Below are positions 8,238-21,752 of a stretch of DNA of 64,000 bases, piece by piece. Numbering within the stretch: the first letter of the stretch is position 1; each line of letters begins with the position of its first letter. Both the position numbers and the translations under genes were made by a program. The stretch is taken from NCBI RefSeq assembly GCF_004917065.1, contig NZ_SSYA01000001.1, positions 1,246,160 to 1,310,159 on the forward strand, written 5' to 3'. The stretch comes from Geomonas ferrireducens. Its GTDB lineage: Bacteria; Desulfobacterota; Desulfuromonadia; Geobacterales; Geobacteraceae. The notes below the pieces were generated by a model. That model had not been told where the DNA came from, made no database searches, and saw only the letters and a list, made by a program, of their open reading frames with translations.

Positions 8238-9848
8238 CTAGTCCGTTACCGTCTTGTTGATGTACATCTGCTGCGCGATGGTAAGCACGTTGTTCACCAG
8301 CCAGTAGATAACGAGGCCGGACGGGAAATTCAGGAACATGAAGGTGAAGACCACGGGAAGCATCAGCATCATCTTCGCCTGGACCGGATCCATGTTGGTC
8401 GGTGTCATCTTCTGCTGGATGAACATGGTGGCGCCCATGATGAGCGGGGTCACGTAGTACGGGTCCTTAGCGGAAAGGTCGGTGATCCAGAGGTAGAACG
8501 GCGCGTGCCTGAGCTCGATGGAGTACATGAGCGCACGGTACAGGCCGAAGAACACCGGGATCTGAACCACCATCGGGAGGCAGCCACCCAGCGGGTTGAC
8601 CTTGTGGGTCTTGTACAGTTCCATCACGGCGCGGTTCATCGCGTCGCGATCGTTCTTGTGCTTCTCTTTCAGCTCGTTCATCTTGGGCTGGATCTTCTGC
8701 ATGTCCTTCATGGACTTGTAGCTCTTGTGCGTGAGCGGGAAGAACAGCGCCTTCAGGATGCAGGTGATGATGATGATGGCGATGCCGTAGTTGCCGGTGT
8801 ACTTGTAAAGGAACTTGAGGAAGACCACGAGCGGCTTCGCGATGGCTGCGAACCAGCCGTAATCGATCACCTCTTCGAGCCTGCTCCCCTGCGCCTTCAG
8901 GATGTCGAGATCCTTCGGGCCGTAGTAGAGCGCGTAGCTGACGGAAGCACTCTGCCCGGGGGCGACGCTGACGGCAGGAGATACGATATCCCTCAGCATG
9001 GAGTCGCTGCCGGGACGGGAGAGACGCACCTGCGCGATGCTCCCCTTCTCAGCGATGACGCTGTCCATGAAGTACTTGTCGGCGAAGGCGGACCAGAGAA
9101 CACCCTTGTCGAATTGCACCGGGGCCTTGAGCAGGTTGTCGAGCTTCTCGCTCTTGACAGCATTGTCGGTGAGCGTGGAGGGGCCGTAGACCTCGTAGCG
9201 CCCCCCGCCGGCCTTCTGGTCAACGACACGTGCGTTCTGCAGCAGGTGCAGTGCACCGGATACCTGAGCGGCACCGGCATTCTGAACCTGCTCCACCAGG
9301 TCGATCCGGTAGGAATCGCCGGAGAAGGTGTAGGTCTTCTTGAACACGACGCCTTGCGGAGTCGTCGTACTGAATTCTAGGGTCCCCTTGTTGCCGTTGG
9401 TCAACTGGAGATCATTGCCTGCTACGGCATACATAGAGTTCGGATTCAAACCGAGCTCGCGGGAGTCGCTCAGGAGGCTGAAGCGGTTGGCGGCTATCTC
9501 GTCAACGAGAACGATCCCCTTACCCTTTGCCCCGGCAACGTCCTTGTACTTCTTAAGGACGAACTTTTTCAGACCGGCACCTTGGGTGGAGAAGACCGCG
9601 CTGTAGAGGTCGGTGTCGACGGTGATGTCACGCGCGGTGGAAGCAGGCTGCGAGGGAACTGCGATGGGAGCAGTCGGTGCAGCTTGCGGTGCCGCGGCAG
9701 TAGCTGCGGTGGCTACCGTAGCGGAACTGACAGTCCCCTGCTTGGCTACGTTACCGGTGGGTGCAGGCTTCGCGGGAGGAAAGACAAAGGTATAAGCGTA
9801 CAGGACCCCGATGGAGAGCAGTATCGCTACGATAAGACGTTTTTCCAT
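8238..9848 (-). CDS. yidC: Membrane protein insertase YidC
   Basis: Inner-membrane insertase/chaperone for membrane proteins, acting alone or with SecYEG. The 536-residue protein has an N-terminal transmembrane anchor (LIVAILLSIGVLYAYTFVF), an Ala/Pro/Thr-rich linker, a large periplasmic beta domain (about 60-330), and the conserved five-helix core near the C-terminus with GGCLPMVVQIPVFFGLYRAL. The long periplasmic domain is the Gram-negative form. It sits in the standard rpmH-rnpA-yidD-yidC order. Confidence 0.97.
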   Translation of the reverse strand: MEKRLIVAILLSIGVLYAYTFVFPPAKPAPTGNVAKQGTVSSATVATAATAAAPQAAPTAPIAVPSQPASTARDITVDTDLYSAVFSTQGAGLKKFVLKKYKDVAGAKGKGIVLVDEIAANRFSLLSDSRELGLNPNSMYAVAGNDLQLTNGNKGTLEFSTTTPQGVVFKKTYTFSGDSYRIDLVEQVQNAGAAQVSGALHLLQNARVVDQKAGGGRYEVYGPSTLTDNAVKSEKLDNLLKAPVQFDKGVLWSAFADKYFMDSVIAEKGSIAQVRLSRPGSDSMLRDIVSPAVSVAPGQSASVSYALYYGPKDLDILKAQGSRLEEVIDYGWFAAIAKPLVVFLKFLYKYTGNYGIAIIIITCILKALFFPLTHKSYKSMKDMQKIQPKMNELKEKHKNDRDAMNRAVMELYKTHKVNPLGGCLPMVVQIPVFFGLYRALMYSIELRHAPFYLWITDLSAKDPYYVTPLIMGATMFIQQKMTPTNMDPVQAKMMLMLPVVFTFMFLNFPSGLVIYWLVNNVLTIAQQMYINKTVTD

Positions 9849-9871
9849 TATATGCTCCTGGAGAGACTAGA

Positions 9872-10084
9872 CTATTTTACCGGATCGTAACCGCCCGGGT
9901 GAAACGGGTGGCATTTCAGAATGCGCACTGCCGTCAGCCACAACCCTTTCATAGGGCCGTATTTTTCCAATGCTTGTAAGGAGTAATGCGAACAGGTGGG
10001 GTAAAAACGGCAGGATGGGGCCTTGAGCGGAGATATGAATCTCTGATAAAGAACGACAAGGCCTTTGAGTGTGCTAGTGACCAT
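9872..10084 (-). CDS. yidD: Membrane protein insertion efficiency factor YidD
   Basis: Small membrane-associated protein thought to assist YidC-dependent insertion. I place the start at ATG 10082-10084, giving 70 residues that begin [19 protein letters not shown]; longer forms would extend far into rnpA. The family core [20 protein letters not shown] and the C-terminal [11 protein letters not shown] are present. It overlaps the 3' end of rnpA by 11 bases and precedes yidC by 23 bases. Confidence 0.93.
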   Translation of the reverse strand: MVTSTLKGLVVLYQRFISPLKAPSCRFYPTCSHYSLQALEKYGPMKGLWLTAVRILKCHPFHPGGYDPVK

Positions 10085-10427
10085 GTTTTTTACGCAGCCG
10101 CCCGAAGGCGGCTGCGAGCTCGGTTGAGATCTGGTGAAAGTCAAGCAAGTCCGCCCCTTTCTTGGCAACGATGTTGAAGTCAGCCAAGATGAAAAGAGAC
10201 TTGTTCTGCCTGTAAAACTCCCGCAGCCTTCGCTTGATGAAGTTTCTGGCTACGGCGTTACCCACCTTCTTGCTAGCGGTAAACCCAACCCTCGTGACGC
10301 CACCATCCTTCACTTTCCATAACAGCAAAAAATGCGGCGTATGCATCTTCGATGCGCCGTCATTGAACTGCAGGAACTCAGGGCGTCTGCGCAGGCGTTC
10401 AGCTTTGGGAAAATCCGAGCAGGACAA
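10074..10427 (-). CDS. rnpA: Ribonuclease P protein component
   Basis: Protein cofactor of RNase P, which removes 5' leaders from pre-tRNAs. The 117-residue product carries [22 protein letters not shown] in two parts: the FTASKKVG strand and the [10 protein letters not shown] helix that form the RNR-type RNA-binding signature. It lies 8 bases downstream of rpmH, and its end overlaps yidD. This rpmH-rnpA-yidD arrangement is almost universal next to dnaA. Confidence 0.95.
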   Translation of the reverse strand: MSCSDFPKAERLRRRPEFLQFNDGASKMHTPHFLLLWKVKDGGVTRVGFTASKKVGNAVARNFIKRRLREFYRQNKSLFILADFNIVAKKGADLLDFHQISTELAAAFGRLRKKHGH

Positions 10428-10435
10428 AAAGTAGA

Positions 10436-10585
10436 TTACTTGGTAGCGATGCCTACGGAAAGGCGCTTGCGCCCTTTAGCCCTTCTCCTCTTGATGACGA
10501 GACGGCCGTTCTTGGTGGACATGCGAACGAGGAAGCCGTGGGTCCTCTTCCTGGAGGTATTGCTCGGCTGGTAGGTTCTTTTCAT
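10436..10585 (-). CDS. rpmH: 50S ribosomal protein L34
   Basis: 49-residue, very basic ribosomal protein beginning [18 protein letters not shown] and ending RLSVGIATK. The length and the motifs THGFLVRM and [10 protein letters not shown] are diagnostic of L34. The start ATG is at 10583-10585 and the stop at 10436-10438. It is transcribed away from dnaA and is the first gene of the rpmH-rnpA-yidD-yidC-mnmE group. Its promoter should lie in the 10586-10869 origin-proximal gap. Confidence 0.97.
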   Translation of the reverse strand: MKRTYQPSNTSRKRTHGFLVRMSTKNGRLVIKRRRAKGRKRLSVGIATK

Positions 10586-10869
10586 CTTTATCTACTCCTT
10601 AAGTCTTGAGGTAACAATGCTTTTAAAGGCAAGTGTCGAACTTAAACATAAACGCCAATTCTTGTCAAGGGCTTTTTCCAGAGCCAATCCCTGCGTCAAG
10701 TTTTGCCTTGCCAACAAAGGGGACGGCATGTTATTTTGACACGCTAAAAAAATTAACATAGGCTTAGACTGTTTAAAATTCGATAAGCCTCTGAAATTAC
10801 CTATCTTATTTCTTATCAACAGTTGTTGATAAAGCTGTTTAAAAACAGTGAAAAAAAAGGCCTCTCTCC
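10586..10869. other. Divergent rpmH/dnaA intergenic region with inverted DnaA boxes
   Basis: This gap between divergently transcribed rpmH and dnaA is AT-rich from about 10735 on. A pair of DnaA-box-like TTATCAACA sequences in opposite orientation lies at 10813-10821 and 10824-10832, separated by two bases. A related inverted motif, TGTTTAAAAACA, follows at about 10836-10847. The boxes could serve dnaA autoregulation as well as origin function. Both divergent promoters must lie here, but I could not assign -10/-35 boxes with confidence. Confidence 0.7.
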
Positions 10870-12261
10870 ATGGAAAACATTTGGCTGGAAGCCCAGGCAA
10901 ATCTGAAACAAGTATTAACGGAACAGACTTACACGACCTGGATCGAGCCGTTGAAGTTTCTCGGCGCCACAGCCGACACCGTAGTCATCGAAGTACCGAG
11001 CGTCTTCTTTCAGAAATGGGTTACCGAGAAGTACCTCTCCATGATCAAGGAAGTTCTCTCCGCGATCACCTCGAAGAACTACCACATAGAGTTCCACGTC
11101 GCCGACCCCCAGCCGGAGTCCGCCGAACCTAAGGTGGAAAAGGAACCGAAGGCAAAGGGGAAGGAAAAGGATAAAGAGAAGGAGCAGGACAAAGAAAGGG
11201 AAAAGGATAAAGAGCCGGTGAAGGACAAGAAGAACGATCTCGTCCCTAACCTCAACTCCAAGTACACCTTCGAGTCCTTCGTCTCGGGGCCGAGCAACCA
11301 GTTCGCCTATGCCGCTTCACAGGCGGTGGCGAACAAGCCGGCCACGAACTACAACCCTCTGTTCATCTACGGCGGCGTGGGTCTGGGCAAGACGCACCTC
11401 GTGAACGCGATCGGGAACCAGATCCTGGCCAAGAACCCTAAGGCGAAGATCTGCTACTACTCGTCCGAGAAGTTCATGAACGAGATGATCAACTCGCTGC
11501 GTTACAAGAAGATGGACGAGTTCCGCAACAAGTTCAGGAAAATGGACCTGCTGCTCATCGACGACATCCAGTTCATGGCGGGAAAAGAAGCGACCCAGGA
11601 AGAGTTCTTCCACACCTTCAACGCGCTCTACGAGTCGCACAAGCAGATCGTGGTGACCTCGGACAAGTTCCCGAAGGACATCCCCGGTCTGGAAGAGCGC
11701 CTGAGATCGCGCTTCGAGTGGGGTCTCATCGCGGACATCCAGCCGCCGGGCGTGGAAACCAAGGTCGCCATTCTCAAGAAGAAGTCGGACATGCACGCGG
11801 TAAACCTTCCGGACGACGTGGCGCTCTTCCTCGCCGAAGGGGCGACTAGCAACATCCGCGAGCTTGAGGGGATGCTGATCCGCCTGGAGGCCTTCGCGAG
11901 CCTCACCGGCCAGGAGATCACCCTCGGCATGGCCAAAGAGGTGATGAAGGACATCATCGTCGAGAAGACCCGCGACATATCCGTTGAGATGATCCAGAAG
12001 ACGGTGGCGGAACACTTCCGCATCAAGCTCTCGGAGCTCAAATCGGACAAACGCGTCAAGACGCTCGTGGTGCCGCGCCAGATCGCCATATATATATGCC
12101 GGGAGCTCACCAAGGCGTCCTATCCGGAGATCGGTGAGAAGTTCGGGGGGAAGGATCACTCGACCATCATCCACTCGGTGAAGAAGATCGAGAAGCAGTT
12201 GGCGGCCGACGCGGACCTGAAAGCGACTGTGGAAGATATCAAGAAAAAGCTGTTCACTTAG
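10870..12261 (+). CDS. dnaA: Chromosomal replication initiator protein DnaA
   Basis: AAA+ ATPase that binds DnaA boxes and opens oriC. The 463-residue protein has domain I (1-85, IWLEAQANLKQVLTEQTYTTW), a lysine/glutamate-rich linker domain II (about 87-122), the AAA+ domain with Walker A GGVGLGKTHL near 167 and Walker B LLLIDDIQF, and a C-terminal helix-turn-helix with the signature GGKDHSTIIHSVKKIE. The start ATG at 10870 fits the domain I boundary; the ribosome-binding site (AAAAGG at about 10855-10860) is weak. The charged linker (KEKDKEKEQDKEREKDKE) is unusually regular. Confidence 0.98.
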   Translation: MENIWLEAQANLKQVLTEQTYTTWIEPLKFLGATADTVVIEVPSVFFQKWVTEKYLSMIKEVLSAITSKNYHIEFHVADPQPESAEPKVEKEPKAKGKEKDKEKEQDKEREKDKEPVKDKKNDLVPNLNSKYTFESFVSGPSNQFAYAASQAVANKPATNYNPLFIYGGVGLGKTHLVNAIGNQILAKNPKAKICYYSSEKFMNEMINSLRYKKMDEFRNKFRKMDLLLIDDIQFMAGKEATQEEFFHTFNALYESHKQIVVTSDKFPKDIPGLEERLRSRFEWGLIADIQPPGVETKVAILKKKSDMHAVNLPDDVALFLAEGATSNIRELEGMLIRLEAFASLTGQEITLGMAKEVMKDIIVEKTRDISVEMIQKTVAEHFRIKLSELKSDKRVKTLVVPRQIAIYICRELTKASYPEIGEKFGGKDHSTIIHSVKKIEKQLAADADLKATVEDIKKKLFT

Positions 12262-12480
12262 CGGGGAAAACTGTGCATAACCCGGCGGGATAAAGCCCTG
12301 TCAAAAAAAGCTGTGCAGAAACTGGAAAAACGACTGAAGTTTTCCCGCACGATTTCCAGAGGCGAAAACGCAGCACTTTCAAAGGGTAAGCAGGGTTGTC
12401 CACAGTATCAACAGGACACTATCTACTACTACGATCATTATTTATAAACATAATAATAAAAACAGAACCGGAGAGAAGAC
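12262..12480. promoter_or_regulatory. Probable oriC: DnaA boxes, DnaA-trios and AT-rich unwinding element
   Basis: The dnaA-dnaN gap holds a reverse DnaA box TGTGCATAA at 12272-12280, a weaker TGTGCAGAA at 12312-12320, then TTGTCCACA at 12396-12404 immediately followed by GTATCAACA at 12405-12413, each one mismatch from TTATCNACA. After a short GGACAC spacer comes CTACTACTAC at 12423-12432, which on the lower strand reads as consecutive 3'-GAT DnaA-trios. An AT-rich stretch at about 12434-12464 follows. Box pair, short GC spacer, trios and AT-rich DNA match the order of the basal unwinding element described for bacterial origins. Confidence 0.8.
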
Positions 12481-13599
12481 ATGGAATTCAGAATCAGCAA
12501 AGAGATTTTTATGAAAGCCCTCCAGAGAATCCAGGGTATCGTAGAAAAGCGCAACACCATGCCCATTCTCTCCAATGCCCTGCTCGAAGTCCAAAACGAC
12601 CAGCTCTTCATCACAGCCACTGACCTCGAAGTCGGCATGAAGAGCTCCTACCCGACCAAGGTAATCCGCGAAGGGAAGATCACCGTCTCCGCCAAGAAGC
12701 TTTACGAGATCGTCAAGGAGATGCCGGACGAAGAGATCCTCTTCACCACCAAGGACAACGACTGGGTGGAGATCACCTGCGGCAAGGCCCGCTTCAACAT
12801 CGTCGGTCTCTCCTCCGAGGAATTCCCCTACTTCCCCAAGGTGAAGGAGGAGAACTTCCTGATCTTCAAGAACGAGATCCTCGCAAACATGATCGAGAAG
12901 ACGTCCTACGCCATCTGCTATGACGAGACCAAGTACAACCTGAACGGTGTCTTCATCAAGGCGTTCGAGGAGAACGGCGCCAACGTCCTCAAGATGGTCG
13001 CCACGGACGGCCACCGTCTTTCCGTTTCCCAGAAGGCGATCAACGGCAACATCACCGCAGAGCTCTCCAAGGGGGTCATTTTCCCGAAGAAGGGTATCTT
13101 CGAGTTGAAGAAGATGGTCGAAGAGGAAGACGGCGAGATCATGCTCGGCTTCATGGACAACAGCGCGGTGATCAAAAAGGGGAACACCGTAGTGGTGATG
13201 CGACTCATCGACGGCGAGTTCCCGGACTACACAAAGGTCATCCCGATGAGCAACGACCGCATCGTGCAGATCAGCCGGGATAAGTTCCTCCATTCCCTGA
13301 AGAGGATGTCGATCCTCTCCAGCGAGAAGTTCAAAGGGGTGAAGATCGACGTGAGCCCCGAGCAGGTCATCATCTCCTCCAGCAACCCGGAGCTCGGCGA
13401 GGCGCGCGAGGAGATCGAGATCGATTACGACGGCAACAACATCTCTGCACGCTTCAACGCCAAGTACCTGATCGACGTCCTCTCCGTCATGGAGCAGCGC
13501 GAGGTTGAGCTGAAGCTCAAGGACGAGCTTTCCCCGGTGATCATGAAAGCGGTGGAGAGCGAGGAATTCCTGGCGGTCATCATGCCGATGCGGCTGTAG
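12481..13599 (+). CDS. dnaN: DNA polymerase III subunit beta (sliding clamp)
   Basis: Ring-shaped processivity clamp that tethers DNA polymerase III to DNA. The 372-residue length matches three clamp domains. It opens MEFRISKEIFMKALQRIQG, contains VATDGHRLS in the middle domain and ends with the C-terminal clamp motif AVIMPMRL. The start ATG at 12481 follows a GGAGAG ribosome-binding site. It follows the probable oriC and precedes recF by 81 bases. Confidence 0.98.
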   Translation: MEFRISKEIFMKALQRIQGIVEKRNTMPILSNALLEVQNDQLFITATDLEVGMKSSYPTKVIREGKITVSAKKLYEIVKEMPDEEILFTTKDNDWVEITCGKARFNIVGLSSEEFPYFPKVKEENFLIFKNEILANMIEKTSYAICYDETKYNLNGVFIKAFEENGANVLKMVATDGHRLSVSQKAINGNITAELSKGVIFPKKGIFELKKMVEEEDGEIMLGFMDNSAVIKKGNTVVVMRLIDGEFPDYTKVIPMSNDRIVQISRDKFLHSLKRMSILSSEKFKGVKIDVSPEQVIISSSNPELGEAREEIEIDYDGNNISARFNAKYLIDVLSVMEQREVELKLKDELSPVIMKAVESEEFLAVIMPMRL

Positions 13600-13680
13600 T
13601 ACCTCCCCCACCGCTGCAAGTGCGCGTTAATGTTGTGATGATGGAGGAGTGGGAACTAGACAGGCTGTGTTAAGGCCCTG

Positions 13681-14775
13681 ATGAAACTGATAAAACTCAA
13701 ACTTGCTTCCTTCCGTAACCTGCAAAACTTGGAACTTGCTCCTGGCAAGAAGTTCAACGTTTTCTACGGCAACAACGGCCAGGGCAAGACCAACCTGCTG
13801 GAATCGATTTACCTCCTTGCGACGATGAAGTCATTCAAGCAGGCGAAAAACGTCGAGCTGATCACGTTCGGCTCGGAGTTTGCCCTGGTGAAGGGATCGG
13901 TCGAGCGGGACCGCGTCACACGCGAAATCGCGGTCCTTTTGGAGAAGCAGGGCAAGAAGGCGAAGATAGACAGCAAGCTCGCGACGCGCCTGGACGATTT
14001 CTTCGGCAACCTGAACGTGGTCCTCTTCACGCCGGAGGAGATCTCCATGGTGCGCGGGGGACCCGATTTGCGGCGCAGGTATCTGGACCGTGCGGTATTC
14101 ACCTGCGATCTCAGTTACCTGTCGGCGTTTCACGATTATTCGAAGATCCTTAAGAACCGGAACGCCCTCCTGAAGATCGGCGAAGGTTCCGGGATCGAGG
14201 TCTGGACCGAGCAGTTGATCCAGGCCGCGCAGCTCGTGATCGAGAGAAGAAAGGCGTACCTCAGCGAGATAGGAAAGCTGTTGCAGGGGTTCTACAGCGA
14301 GATCTCCGGCAACGACGAGACGGTGCAGATAGAGTACCGGCTGCACGGTGTGAACGAGGAAGCCTTCCTTCGCGATCCCGCGGCAGCACTCGCCGATGCC
14401 CTGAAGGCACACGCGGCCGAGGAAAGGAGGCGCATGTCCACCGCCATCGGACCGCACCGTGACGACCTCTACTTCGGTTTGAACGGCCGCTCGGCACGTC
14501 ACTTCGCCTCGCAGGGACAGCAGCGCTCCTTCGTACTGGCCCTCAAGATGGCAGAGATCGAGTACATAACGAGATGTTTCGAGGCGCCTCCGGTGCTCCT
14601 TCTTGATGACATGACGAGCGAGCTCGACCGGGAGCGCAACAGGAACCTCATGGATTTCCTGAAGAAAAGGGAAATGCAGGTCTTCATCACCACGACCTCG
14701 CTTGCCAACGTGGCGATCGAGGAGATGGAAGAGAACAGGACCTTCCGGATCAAGGAAGGAAGCATTTTGCAGTAG
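13681..14775 (+). CDS. recF: DNA replication and repair protein RecF
   Basis: SMC-like ATPase of the RecFOR pathway that loads RecA at gaps. The 364-residue protein starts MKLIKLKLASFRNLQNLEL. Walker A is GNNGQGKTNLLES (about 30-42), the ABC-type signature is in the RHFASQGQQRSFVLALK region, and Walker B is PPVLLLDDMTSELD. The order dnaN-recF-gyrB is the standard origin block. The ribosome-binding site is not strong and it may be partly coupled to dnaN transcription. Confidence 0.96.
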   Translation: MKLIKLKLASFRNLQNLELAPGKKFNVFYGNNGQGKTNLLESIYLLATMKSFKQAKNVELITFGSEFALVKGSVERDRVTREIAVLLEKQGKKAKIDSKLATRLDDFFGNLNVVLFTPEEISMVRGGPDLRRRYLDRAVFTCDLSYLSAFHDYSKILKNRNALLKIGEGSGIEVWTEQLIQAAQLVIERRKAYLSEIGKLLQGFYSEISGNDETVQIEYRLHGVNEEAFLRDPAAALADALKAHAAEERRRMSTAIGPHRDDLYFGLNGRSARHFASQGQQRSFVLALKMAEIEYITRCFEAPPVLLLDDMTSELDRERNRNLMDFLKKREMQVFITTTSLANVAIEEMEENRTFRIKEGSILQ

Positions 14776-14787
14776 CTGTCTAAAAAG

Positions 14788-14862
14788 CATCCCCCTCCCT
14801 GCCCTCCCACTCCGGGCCTACGCCCACCATAGGGCTTCGGTCCGCAGGCGAGGGAGGGAATT
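14788..14862. repeat. Degenerate GC-rich inverted repeat in the recF-gyrB gap
   Basis: An imperfect hairpin starts CCCCCTCCCTGCCCTCCC and ends GGCGAGGGAGGGAA, with inner arms GGGCCTACGCCC and CATAGGGC. The outer arms resemble the palindromic family at 676-770 and 59.1-59.7 kb, but the centre is different, so it looks like a decayed or interrupted copy. It could act as an attenuator ahead of gyrB (inference). Confidence 0.5.
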
Positions 14863-14872
14863 GGTTAACTGA

Positions 14873-17284
<2,412 letters not shown>

Positions 17285-17299
17285 AGAAAAAAAATTTCA

Positions 17300-17315
17300 C
17301 CTCCCTTCGGGAGGG
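17300..17315 (+). other. UUCG-loop hairpin between gyrB and gyrA
   Basis: CCTCCC-TTCG-GGAGGG forms a stable tetraloop hairpin 16 bases past the gyrB stop. No clean T-run follows it, so it may be a processing or attenuation element, not a full terminator. Confidence 0.45.
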
Positions 17316-17414
17316 ATAGCGTTTTGCATATATTCTCTGCAAATCAATTGTGAGGGCATATTTCGGGGCATTTCACCCGAATGTGCCGCCTTTTGACCGG
17401 AAAGGGTTTCTTAA

Positions 17415-19928
<2,514 letters not shown>

Positions 19929-19947
19929 GCGCCTCCCCTCAACAAGC

Positions 19948-20001
19948 TGTCCGACCAGTCGGACCAGTCCGACAGTCGGACCGGTCCGACTGTCCGACAG
20001 A
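19948..20001. repeat. Nested GTCGGAC/GTCCGAC palindromes after gyrA
   Basis: A 54-base stretch is made of alternating GTCGGAC and GTCCGAC words, including the perfect 16-mer GTCGGACCGGTCCGAC. It can form several alternative hairpins. Related words recur at 31196-31230 between the ABC transporter genes, so this is a dispersed repeat type. It may also end gyrA transcription, although no T-run follows. Confidence 0.7.
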
Positions 20002-20096
20002 ACCACAGGCAGTAATCAGCAGCAATCAGCAGCAGCCTAACATGCAATTTTTGCCCTCCTTTGGAGGGGTGCCATGCAGTGACAAAAGGTAGGCTC

Positions 20097-21614
20097 ATGC
20101 AACAGAGCGAGAAGGTGGATAACTCCCTGAAGGAGCGCCGCGACATTCTGGATCTTCTGGGGCGGCTCAAAGGGGAAGGCATCTCCATCGAGGAGATGGA
20201 ACAGATCGGACGCAGGTTCCAGGAGGCCGGGAAGAGGGCGTTGCGCCCGCTCGTGCGCGAACTCTGGCGCGAAAATTCCGGCGAACTGATCGCGAAGTAC
20301 GCCTATATACTGGACTTCTTCGACTCGGAGCACTGGCTGGACCAGCTGATCCAGATCGCACTGAAACGCCAGGACCTCGCCGCGGACGGCAAGGCTGCCC
20401 TCATGATCGCCCTGGAAGGGTACGGCGTGGATGTCAGTTCGGCGCCCTTCAGCCAGGATAAGTCCGGTTCCGGCACAAGCTCGCTGGGCCAGCAGGTGCA
20501 GGGAGCCATGCAACTCGGCGAGGAGGGGATGGTTACCTTCCTTGACGATTTCCTCTCGCACCCTCCCGAGGTGCAGCAGATCGTCATTCGCGAGCTGTAC
20601 CGCTCCGGGGACCGCCACGCCCCGCTCATGCTCCAGGCGATGCTCTGGCACCCGGAGCGTGAAGTGGTGCACGCCGCACTGCAGGCGCTCGGCCGGATCA
20701 GGGACCCGCAGGCCGCCGGGGTGCTGCAGGACTTCCTCGCACAGTGCGACCGGGACCTCCTTTCCGTTGCCGACAAGGCGCTGCGCCGCCTGCGTTTCCT
20801 GGGCGTCGCCGTACCGCCTCCTCGCGAACACCTCCCCTTCCATGCCGGTTACGCCACTCCTCCGGACGGCGACGGCTACCGCTCTCTGCTCCTGTCACGC
20901 TGGGCGGGCGCCGACACGGTGAGCGTCCTTTACATGCAGGTACACGAGCGGCGCGGGGTATTGGCGGCCTGGGGTGCCGGGGAACTGACGGTCGAGAATT
21001 TTCTCGCCGAGGTGGAGGGTTTCCGCCTTCAGGACGACCTGATCGAGGTCGCCCCCGAATACCTCATCGACCTGATCCGCGATGCCCTGCACTGGAGCCG
21101 CGATCTCTGCTACCTTCCCGCCGACTTCTACATGAGGCGCGGCATCTTCGCCGGCGTCGACCTCTCCCCTGCCCCGCTGGCCGAGCGGCTGACCGGTCTT
21201 CCCGCGCCGCGTGCCCTGAGCTTTCAGGAGGGAGAGCGGCTGGCCCAGCGCCTGTTCGAGGATCCCTTCTTTTCGGGATGGTACATGGCGGCCCAGCGGG
21301 TCTACGACTTCGCCGAGGATTACCGAAAGGGGAAGGACTCTGAGCAAGTCCTGGAGCGCTTCTGCGCGGAACTGATCACGCCGGAGCTGGAGCTCATCCG
21401 GGAACGACTCCTTATCAGCGCGGACCTCATGCTCCATTGCGGCAGGGACGTAGTTGAGGTTGCCAAAGTAGTGGGACTCGCGGACAGTATGGTCGATAAC
21501 CCACTGCCGGCGTACCTGCATCCTTTCCTGCGCCGCTTCGCCCTCGAAAGCATGGAGATCGCGCGCGAGTCCCTCGAGCGGGGCGACGAGTTGCCGCTCA
21601 GAGCGGTCGAGTAG
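20097..21614 (+). CDS. HEAT-repeat domain protein, function unknown
   Basis: 505-residue soluble protein; start ATG 20097 is preceded by AAAGGTAGG. There is no signal peptide or transmembrane segment. The first ~240 residues are helical repeats of HEAT type, for example EVVHAALQALGRIRDPQAAGVLQDFL, as in PBS-lyase HEAT scaffolds. The C-terminal half has no motif I recognise; it contains SRDLCYLPADFYMRRGIFAGVD and a conserved-looking acidic/aromatic block. The context (gyrA before, gpsA after) gives no function. A scaffold or assembly role is only a guess from the fold. Confidence 0.75.
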   Translation: MQQSEKVDNSLKERRDILDLLGRLKGEGISIEEMEQIGRRFQEAGKRALRPLVRELWRENSGELIAKYAYILDFFDSEHWLDQLIQIALKRQDLAADGKAALMIALEGYGVDVSSAPFSQDKSGSGTSSLGQQVQGAMQLGEEGMVTFLDDFLSHPPEVQQIVIRELYRSGDRHAPLMLQAMLWHPEREVVHAALQALGRIRDPQAAGVLQDFLAQCDRDLLSVADKALRRLRFLGVAVPPPREHLPFHAGYATPPDGDGYRSLLLSRWAGADTVSVLYMQVHERRGVLAAWGAGELTVENFLAEVEGFRLQDDLIEVAPEYLIDLIRDALHWSRDLCYLPADFYMRRGIFAGVDLSPAPLAERLTGLPAPRALSFQEGERLAQRLFEDPFFSGWYMAAQRVYDFAEDYRKGKDSEQVLERFCAELITPELELIRERLLISADLMLHCGRDVVEVAKVVGLADSMVDNPLPAYLHPFLRRFALESMEIARESLERGDELPLRAVE

Positions 21615-21657
21615 AGACCGGAGCGCCGCTAAGCACGGTAACTTCACCCAAAATCGC

Positions 21658-21687
21658 TTCCCCCTCCTTGACGGGAGGGGGAATTTT
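21658..21687 (+). terminator. Rho-independent terminator after the HEAT-repeat gene
   Basis: The hairpin TTCCCCCTCC-TTGACG-GGAGGGGGAA is followed directly by TTTTC. It lies about 45 bases after the HEAT gene stop and before the gpsA leader. The arms resemble the GC-rich repeat family. Confidence 0.7.
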
Positions 21688-21752
21688 CATTATATGTGCT
21701 ACGGTAAAAGTCCTCATGAAGGGCTGCGGATACAACGAGAGGGCTTGAAGAC

